Part shown: piece by piece, positions 38,930 through 46,800 of the stretch | Position numbering within the stretch: the stretch's first letter is position 1 | Layout: every line of letters starts with the position of its first letter | NCBI GenBank assembly: GCA_026003195.1 | Contig: BPGU01000002.1 | Coordinates: 868,001-932,000 of the forward strand | DNA length: 64,000 bases | Origin: Armatimonadota bacterium | Lineage (GTDB): Bacteria > Armatimonadota > HRBIN16 | Direction of reading: 5' to 3' | Notes under the pieces: model-generated | Seen by the model: the letters and a program-made list of their open reading frames with translations, nothing else | What the model was told of the DNA's origin: nothing | Database searches by the model: none | Made by a program: the position numbers and the translations under genes

Positions 38930-41881
38930 CTATCGAGTAATCACAATCGGTGTCACCGTGCGGGTGCGTTCGCCATCGGCAGCCGTCGCCTCAATACGTA
39001 CCAGATAGCTTCCCGCCGGCACCGCTACACCCTTGCTGTCACGCCCGTTCCACGTAGCGCTGTGGACACCTGCAGAGCGAGTGTTCTGCACGAGGCTCGC
39101 AACCGGTTTGCCGGTTGCGTCAGTGATGGCAATCTGCACCTGCGCTTCGGCAGACAACATGTAGTCGATGGTGAAGCCGCCGCCTCGCGTCGCCCGCACA
39201 CGCACCGACGACACGCGCAGGGTGGAACGCACCTCCGGTTCGGCGATGACGGTGAAGTTGCGGGTGTTCACGCCACCGGTCTGATAAGTGTAGCTGCCTG
39301 TCGTGCGCATCGCTATCCGTTTACCCGTCACCTCATCCACCAGCGTCAGGCGCACTCGTGCAGGTACATCCCTGATACCTTCCCACCGCAGGGTGACCGG
39401 CTCGTTGACCTGGTCGGTCTCTACCTGCAGCCGCCACACTTGACGGCGATTGTCGTTACGTCGCACATCCTGCGCGTACACTCCCGAGCGTGTTCCCCAC
39501 TCGGTGTTCAGTATCTGGACGCTCACATACGGGCTGATCGCAGGCGGTTTCAGCACATCCTCTCGCCCGTAGCCATCTACCGCGCGACTGTTCACGCCGA
39601 TGAGCGTGTTACCATCTCGCACTGCTCCCGCCGTTGCAGCAAAACGGAGCAACCATCCCTTGCCACCGGAAAGGGTAGCATCCACAGAAGCAGAGCGTCC
39701 ACCCGCAGGCAGGGGCATCACAATCAACGTGCAGTCCTGGAAAGCGCGCACCCAGAAGCCTTCCCACTTGTAGAGCACCCCAGCGGGCGCGGTCTGCCAG
39801 GTATACACGCCGTTCTCATAGCGGAACAACTGAGGCAGGATAATCTCCTTATCCGCCGCCTCCTGCAGGCTGATACGCATTCCACTACTGGTCTCCACCT
39901 CGCAGGCGACCCACGGTACGTGGAACGCAAACGGGTTGCCGATCATGTTCCAGCCCTTTTTCAACGGGATGCGATAGGGAGTTTCCGGCGCAGGGCTACC
40001 TTCGGTCAGCACCGAGGTGTCGGTGGGCAGGTCGATGAAGTACGCCAGCCCCAGCGGAGCCATCGTGCTGCCTCCCTCAGGTCCTACTTGCTCAGAAGTC
40101 TGGTCAAACGAGGCGGCAGGGTCCTTGGGTGCACCCCAGGAACTGTACTTCGCATATCGCCCCTGCTCGGGTAGCCAGCGGAACATCTGGAAACCGGAGC
40201 CCAGCATTGCCTCTGCCGCGACCGACCGGTTCGGTTGCCCCGTTTGCGGCTGGAAGTACGGAATGGAAACCATCGACCGCCCTGCCTGCAGCACGCGCGG
40301 AGATATCTGGAAGGTTATCTCGTCGGTGCTGGAGATAGTCGGGTCGTTCACATTGCGGGCAGTGACTTTCACCGTATGCGTGCCAGGTGCCAGCCTGCGG
40401 GTCAGCCGAATAGTCGCCACCACGCCACTGGGGTCCAGCACGTAGTTGTCGGCAATTTCGGTGGAGCTGACAGCCTGTCCGTCGATGGTGATGCTCACCA
40501 GAGCGGCTGAGGTATTGGTCACGCTAAAGACCAGCGTCGGCTTCAGTGTTTCTACCACTTCCGACCGCGCCGGGCTGACTACCGCCGCCGAGGTCGCTAC
40601 CCGGCGAATGGCATTGTATACATCGAGGATTCCGTAACCAAACTCGGGGTTCGGTACGGAGCGTCCATCTGCTGCGGCGGTATCCTGAATCAACTTCTTG
40701 ACCTGGGCAGGATTCACCCCTTGTGAGAGCAGGATAGCCACCGCTCCAGAGACATACGGGGTAGCCATAGAGGTGCCCAGGGCATACTCGTAAGTTCCCC
40801 CGGTCGCCGTGGTCAGGATATCATCTGTCACATTGCCAGTTGCCCAGGAGTTACCACCGGGGGCGGCTACCGTGTTATAGGAACGGGCGGAGGAGTATAT
40901 GGCGCGTTCGCGTCGAGGTCCCACCGCCGCCACCGACAACACCTGATTGCTCACCGAGGCGATGTTCGCAGGCCACATCGGTGGGTTTCCTTCCATGAAA
41001 GAGTTGCCTGCCCCTGCAACAAACACGATACCCTGTCTGGTCGCAGTCAGGATCAACTGAGTCACGGGGTTCGTCAGGTCTGGCTGGTCGCTGACGTCCA
41101 CTCCTGCAAGGCTCATGTTGACCACGTTTGCTTTCTGGTCGATACAGTACTGCACAGCACGCAGAAGAGCGTCCATGGGGAAGACACCGCCGCTACTATT
41201 GGGAGATGCCTTTACCGGCAAGATCTTCACACCCTCCCAAGTCACTCCGGCGATGCCGATGCCGTTATTGGTGGTCGCGCCAGCCACTCCAGCCACGAGG
41301 GTACCGTGTCCCCAACCGCCACCAGTGCTCGGGGCAGAAAGGTCGTTATCGTCGTCCGCCACATCCCTGCCCGGCAGGAGACGGTCTTTCAGGTCCGGGT
41401 GCGTCACTTCAAAATCGGTATCGACGACAGCCAGCACAATGCTGGACTTGCCTCTCTGAAACACCCACGCGCGCGGCATGTTGATCATCTCGTGCCCCCA
41501 CTGCTCGCCGTAGCGGGGGTCGTTCGGGCGCACCTCTCGCTGCACAGGGTAGTAAATCCTGTTCGGTCCCACGTAAGCAAAGAGACCGGTGTCCCTCAGC
41601 TTTTGCACTGCTTCCAGCGTTTGTTCATCGGTTACTGCGCCCTCTTTGGCACCCTTCATCACCAGGTGGTACACCCCCGGCACACCCAGATAGTTCACCG
41701 TTATATCCATCTGTTGCGCCAGGCTCTGGAGCTGTTCCACACTGGTACTCGGGTGGAGTGAAACAATGAGTTCTCCCGCCACAAACTGACGCACAGTCTG
41801 TTGTGGCATGGCAACTGCACTCCAAACACTGAACAGAACAAACGTCGCCAGAATGCAAAACATCCGCGCGCGCATTTTCAT
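38930..41881 (-). CDS. Subtilisin-family (S8) secreted serine protease with C-terminal FlgD-Ig module
   Basis: 983 aa from ATG 41881, with GGAGGTGTCAG before it. A signal peptide and an inhibitor-like propeptide (about 30-115) precede the S8 catalytic domain (about 125-430). Catalytic Asp154 (VVDTDF), His192 (GHGTLVAG), oxyanion Asn293 (GAGNS) and Ser371 (GTSMATP) are all present, so it should be active. After the protease come an Ig-like domain (IDGQAVSSTEIADNYV), two GYW-type modules (MFRWLPEQGRY; KGWNMIGNPFAFHVPW), a DVRRNDNRRQVW strand and the FlgD-type Ig domain ATWNGRDSKGVAVPAGSY, ending TPIVITR. It may mature its neighbours. Confidence 0.9.
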   Translation of the reverse strand: MKMRARMFCILATFVLFSVWSAVAMPQQTVRQFVAGELIVSLHPSTSVEQLQSLAQQMDITVNYLGVPGVYHLVMKGAKEGAVTDEQTLEAVQKLRDTGLFAYVGPNRIYYPVQREVRPNDPRYGEQWGHEMINMPRAWVFQRGKSSIVLAVVDTDFEVTHPDLKDRLLPGRDVADDDNDLSAPSTGGGWGHGTLVAGVAGATTNNGIGIAGVTWEGVKILPVKASPNSSGGVFPMDALLRAVQYCIDQKANVVNMSLAGVDVSDQPDLTNPVTQLILTATRQGIVFVAGAGNSFMEGNPPMWPANIASVSNQVLSVAAVGPRRERAIYSSARSYNTVAAPGGNSWATGNVTDDILTTATGGTYEYALGTSMATPYVSGAVAILLSQGVNPAQVKKLIQDTAAADGRSVPNPEFGYGILDVYNAIRRVATSAAVVSPARSEVVETLKPTLVFSVTNTSAALVSITIDGQAVSSTEIADNYVLDPSGVVATIRLTRRLAPGTHTVKVTARNVNDPTISSTDEITFQISPRVLQAGRSMVSIPYFQPQTGQPNRSVAAEAMLGSGFQMFRWLPEQGRYAKYSSWGAPKDPAASFDQTSEQVGPEGGSTMAPLGLAYFIDLPTDTSVLTEGSPAPETPYRIPLKKGWNMIGNPFAFHVPWVACEVETSSGMRISLQEAADKEIILPQLFRYENGVYTWQTAPAGVLYKWEGFWVRAFQDCTLIVMPLPAGGRSASVDATLSGGKGWLLRFAATAGAVRDGNTLIGVNSRAVDGYGREDVLKPPAISPYVSVQILNTEWGTRSGVYAQDVRRNDNRRQVWRLQVETDQVNEPVTLRWEGIRDVPARVRLTLVDEVTGKRIAMRTTGSYTYQTGGVNTRNFTVIAEPEVRSTLRVSSVRVRATRGGGFTIDYMLSAEAQVQIAITDATGKPVASLVQNTRSAGVHSATWNGRDSKGVAVPAGSYLVRIEATAADGERTRTVTPIVITR

Positions 41882-41934
41882 CTGACACCTCCGACGCATC
41901 AGTCGTCTTTTCTCATCGCTTGTGGTTCTCTGCA

Positions 41935-41970
41935 CGCGCCCCCTCTCCCCATCTCGTGAGAGGGGGCGCG
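41935..41970. terminator. GC-rich hairpin ahead of the protease gene
   Basis: A perfect 13-bp stem (CGCGCCCCCTCTC / GAGAGGGGGCGCG) with a 10-base loop, in the 108-bp gap between the CsgG-like gene (ending at 41990) and the protease gene, both leftward. No T-run follows. Confidence 0.5.
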
Positions 41971-41989
41971 TCTCTTTTCTCTTCTGCCG

Positions 41990-43759
41990 TTAGGGAGCAG
42001 GGGGAGGCTCCTCCACCGGCATGAACGAGAACGGCTCACTCCAGATGTATCGGTACTGTCCCTTGCTGTCTCCGGTCCACGGAACAGGACCAGGCTGGTC
42101 ATTGATGTTGCGTGCTCCTGCTCGCCAGTACAGGCGCTGTGCACCAGCGAACTTCGTGCGCAGGTTGACGTTGCGAATGGTGATCGTCGAGCCTGCGGGC
42201 ATCAACACCTCATCGGTGTAGAGCGAGAGTGCTTTGTTCTGGAAGGTGGGGTCAGTGGAGACCTCCACTCGGTAAGCTTGCGCACCAGGCACCGCCTGAA
42301 ACTCAAAGTCTACCGTACCGAGGTTGACATCCTGGCTGCCATTGGCAGGGCGCAACAACACCGGCTGGGTCAACGGAGTAGCGGGTCCCGTCCACTTCTT
42401 ATCGCTCTCCCGGTAAGTGACATCCTGCTGTTGTTGTCCTTGCTGTCCCGTTTGCCCAGCATATGGCGATACAAACCGGTAAATGAGCGTCACCGCGTAG
42501 CGATAAGACTGTCCTGCCGTCACGCCGGGCATATCTTCTTCGTCGGTGAGGTCGGGAGTATCCACCTCCTGCCCCGGCGCGATGTCCACGTAGCTCACCG
42601 TGCGAGCCGTCTGCGTATCCACGACGTAGGTCTCATTCGAACGGGCAGTGAGCACTGGCACGCGCGGGCGGGTGGGGTCTGCCGGTTCACGATAGATATG
42701 GTACAGGATACGGTCCTGATTCGCCTGAGCGAACACGCTCGGTTTCCAGGAGATTTTGACTGCTGGTCCGGTCGGGTCAGTAATCGCCTCTGCCACGACG
42801 TTGTCTACACCGCTGCTGCCTCCCCGAGCGATTCGGGTGGCACCAAAGACGATCGCGGCAATCACAGCGATCTTGCCCAGATTGCTCAACCCAGCGGACT
42901 TAGGCTTAGCACGAGGCTCCGCGATTTTGACCTTGCCTCTATCCAGCTGCACGGTGGGCAGTTTGAAGACCGCACGTGCTTTGTCTTCAGGTTGAATGCC
43001 GAGCGTGCTACTGATGACCTTAGCGAGGGCATCGCTGGTGCTGGGGCGGGTGACCCGGATGCGTCCCACCACATCTCTACCGCGCAGCACTATCATCTCC
43101 ATACCGGTCTGAATACCACTGCGGGTGCCCCGGTTGAGCAACACCTCATCGGTGCCAACGGTATTCAAAACAGTGGCTTCAGGGATGGTATAGGAGGCAA
43201 TCGTGGTCGCCGCTTGCAATGCGGCGTTGCTGATCGCTTCCCGGATGAGCTGGTCATCGTCTCCAACGTAGCCCACTCGCGGGTTGCTCTGTCCGGTCAC
43301 AGCAGCGCCGTTGACGTCCTCACCCGATGCCACGTCGGTCACGCGCACCAGAAGCGTCACGCGAGCAGTCCTCGGCGAGCCTTCCACGACGACTGCTACC
43401 ACCTCGCCAGACACGATGGAATCCACCGCCAGGGTCTTCCCCAGTTTCATAACCCCCAGGCGGTCCAGTATCGGCTCGAGAGAGAGCTCCTGCAGCGCGT
43501 TTTGCACCTGCGTGCGTGGAAGCACGTTAAAGCCCGCGCGCGACAGCTCTATCGCCACCGCATCCGTAGCAGCGCGGCTTAGCAGCGCCTGCTGCAGCCC
43601 AGGACGCACGGTGAAGTCCACCACCGCTACGGTACCGCGAGCCGCTTGCTGTGCAGCTGCAGGCACCGGCGTCAAGGACGCTATCCCTGGCAAGACCATC
43701 GCCACAATCAGCGTCCAGCTCAACGCGCGAGCGATTAACCCTTTCCGGAAGCGTTTCAC
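41990..43759 (-). CDS. CsgG/TolB-N-like secreted protein with FN3-like region
   Basis: 589 aa. A signal peptide ends at PAAAQQ, followed by a CsgG/TolB-N-type domain (about 42-190: GTVAVVDFTVRPGLQQALLS, VEGSPRTARVTLLVRVTDVASGEDVNGA). A strand-rich domain with TDEVLLNRGTRSGIQTGM follows, then one hydrophobic helix near residue 300 (IAVIAAIVFGATRIARGG) and fibronectin-type segments (ISWKPSVFAQANQDRILYHIYRE-type). The C-terminus is acidic and proline-rich. The layout matches the 257-aa gene at 29309-30082, suggesting paralogues at both ends of the array. I infer an envelope assembly or regulatory role. No signature allows more. Confidence 0.65.
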   Translation of the reverse strand: MKRFRKGLIARALSWTLIVAMVLPGIASLTPVPAAAQQAARGTVAVVDFTVRPGLQQALLSRAATDAVAIELSRAGFNVLPRTQVQNALQELSLEPILDRLGVMKLGKTLAVDSIVSGEVVAVVVEGSPRTARVTLLVRVTDVASGEDVNGAAVTGQSNPRVGYVGDDDQLIREAISNAALQAATTIASYTIPEATVLNTVGTDEVLLNRGTRSGIQTGMEMIVLRGRDVVGRIRVTRPSTSDALAKVISSTLGIQPEDKARAVFKLPTVQLDRGKVKIAEPRAKPKSAGLSNLGKIAVIAAIVFGATRIARGGSSGVDNVVAEAITDPTGPAVKISWKPSVFAQANQDRILYHIYREPADPTRPRVPVLTARSNETYVVDTQTARTVSYVDIAPGQEVDTPDLTDEEDMPGVTAGQSYRYAVTLIYRFVSPYAGQTGQQGQQQQDVTYRESDKKWTGPATPLTQPVLLRPANGSQDVNLGTVDFEFQAVPGAQAYRVEVSTDPTFQNKALSLYTDEVLMPAGSTITIRNVNLRTKFAGAQRLYWRAGARNINDQPGPVPWTGDSKGQYRYIWSEPFSFMPVEEPPPAP

Positions 43760-43834
43760 CTTTACCGATTCCCCCTATTCGTTCGTTTCATTTCGTCGAT
43801 ATCTTTTCCCCATGCAGGGGCGATGCTCCTGTGA

Positions 43835-46800
43835 TTATCGTGTCAGCACCACAGGCACCACACTGCGGGCAACCTGCCCATCGGAGCCAGTAGCACGTAT
43901 CTCTACCGTATAGGCACCTGCAGGCAGGGACACACCGCGGTTGTCGCGCCCGTCCCAGGTCACCGTGTGGATGCCTGCAGCTCGCGTGGAGCGCGCCAGC
44001 AGATCCCGAATCGGCTGACCATTGCGCAGCACCACCACGCTCACCGACGCCTCGCCGTTCAGCGCGAAGGAGATGGTGCGGCTGTTGCCCCGGCTCAGTA
44101 CGCTGACGTTGCTGATGCGCAGGCTGGTGGCTCTGGTGTCCTGCACCTCCACCCGGAAGGAGCGGGTGGTCTGCCCTTCTCCGCTGCGGAAGGTGTAGGC
44201 AGACAGGTTGCGCAGGGAGCGCCGCTGTCCAGTGGATTCATCCACCAGCACCAGCTGCAGATGACGAGGCACGCGCGCCGCATTCGGGAAGCGCAGGGTC
44301 ACGTCGGTGTTGGCAACATTGGTGGTCACCGTAAACCGCCACACCTGTCCTACTGCTCGGGAGCGCACGTCCACCGCGTACTGTCCGGCGGTTGCGCCCC
44401 ACTCTGGATGCTCGAACGCCACCTGCACCATCGGCTGTCCGTCGAGCACTGGCGGTCGCTCCACGTCGAACAAGGCGTCGTAGCCGTCGGAGGCACGGCT
44501 AGATACGCCGAAGTAGTTGCTGGTGTCCATCGTGTTGCCAGCGATGGCGGCAACCTGCACCAGCCAGCCGTCGGTCTGAATCGGCTCCGCCGAGCGGGTG
44601 AGCGCACTGCGGCTGCGACCTGCCGGGTCAATCAGCAGGGTCACCGCGCGATTTGCTCGCACCCAGTAACCCATCCACGGCTGCAGTTCGGTCGCGAGGA
44701 CATATTGACCGCTCACATACGTCCACAGCCCGTTGCGTATCGCCTGATTGGCTATCGCCTCCTGCACGCTGACCACGCTCGCTCCATCACGCACCTTCAT
44801 ATCCAGCCAGCGCAGCGGGAAGTTATACGGCACGCCAATCAGGTTCCAGCCGGGCGCAAGCGGTATCTCAAACGGCACGCCCGTATCCGCCGATGCACCC
44901 TCCTGCGTAATCACCAGCGGCCTGGGCACGTTCAGGAAGAAGGCGCGTCCCAGGCGCACCCGGTCGGCAGGCACATTCGGATACACAACGTACCGTCCCA
45001 GCGACCACGCGAACAGTTTGAAGTTCGAGCGGTCTGCCGGCAGAACATTCAGCACATCCGCCGGGTCCTGGGTGGGATAGTCAAACGGCACCGAGATCAG
45101 GCTCAGCCCTGCGGCAAAGGTATGCAGCGGTTTGAGCGTAAAGTTCACGCCGGTGGTCTCGGTGTCTGACTGCACGGTCACCGTGCGCGACTCGGGCACC
45201 GGAGTGAACCCGCTCTTGCGCACACGCACCGTGTAATCGCCTGCATCTACACCGGTGATGCGCCAGTTGAAGGTATAGCCGTTCTCGGTCTGTGCCGGTC
45301 CGGTGGTGGTGCGATAGGTCTTGTTGCTGGAGACCACCTCCACCTCCACACCCTCTTCGGGCTGCTGATCACCCTGTCGGATAACCAGACCGGAGAGGCT
45401 ACCCGGCGGCACCGGCTCCAGCTGGAAGTCCTCGGTAATCGTCTGGTTGGACTGCACGACAATGGTCTTTGTCTGCGGCGAGAAGCCAGCCGCCGATGCG
45501 GTCGCCTGGTAGGTTCCGCCGTCCACACCGGTAATGGTGTACTGCCCGTTCTGGTCGGTGGTGGCGGAAGCCACCGTGGTCGTGCCGCTCCTGATGGTCA
45601 CCAGCGCGTTGGCGATGGGATCGCCGTTATCGGCGCGGGTGACGGTACCGGTCACGTTGCCCGGCGCAGGCTTCAGGCGGAAGTCTTGCGTGACCTCACC
45701 GGCTGGTGGTATCGTGACGCGCACCGGCTGCGGCGGCTGGTCGGGCGAGAAGCCCGCCTTTGTCGCTGTGACATCATAATCACTGGTAGGCAGGCGCGGG
45801 ATGACATAGTTGCCCTGTGCGTCGCTCAGGGCGGTAAACTCCTGCCCATTAATGACATCCTTCGCCGTGACCAGCGCGCCCTGAATCGGCGTGGTGCCAT
45901 CGGGGTAGGTGACCTTGCCCCTCAGCAAGCCGGGTTGCGCCTTAGTGAGCAGGAAGCTGGTTGACCCAAAGTCGCCCCCATGGAAACCAGCTAAGGAAAC
46001 CTTCTGCGCCGTGTAACCGGGTGCCTGCGCTTCCACTTCGTAAACAGATGGATCCAGCCCGCCGATGCTGAAGGTACCGTCTCGACGCGTAAAGGCAGTA
46101 CCTATCTGCGGACCGGTAGTGCGTTCGTTGCCACCGCGGAAGATAGCACGCACCAGTACGCCTTCGATAGGTTCGCCGCCCTCCACATCGCGCACCGTAC
46201 CCACAATCGTGCCTGTACGCATCCAGCAGATGATGTTATGCATCAGTTTGCCACGGATATTCCGACCGTAGGCGGTGTTTTCGAAGGTGTAGTAGTGACG
46301 GTTCAGACCTTCCAGTCCAAAGCTGCCGTATACTACCTTCCCACCGGTGCCTGCGTCGAACCAGTAGATGAGCCCCTGTGTGCCATCTTCAAAGCTCAGC
46401 TCCGTGCGTGCTGGCGCGATGGGGCTGATGGCGTCCACGTATCGCTGGTTCGGCGCGCCATCGTTAAAGTACAGGTTGTTGACGTCAGGACCGGGCTGCA
46501 AATGGCGCGGAGAACCTCGCCATGGTGGGTCATACGTCAACCCGTTGCTGGTGATTTCGTAGTAATTATGCTCATCCCAGGTCGTATGTGCAAAGGGATA
46601 GCTGAGGTTATCCGTACCGGACAGGCTATTACGATTCAGCGGGTCCAGAGAAGGATGCTGGTCGTTGACGAACTGCGCTCTCAACACCGTGGTGTAGAAA
46701 GCGTTTGCCTGCGTGCCATTCAGCGTTAGCGCCCAGCCGATGTCCTGACCGAAGACGAACAGGCGTCCGCCCTGTGCCACAAACTGCGTGAGGTCGCGCT

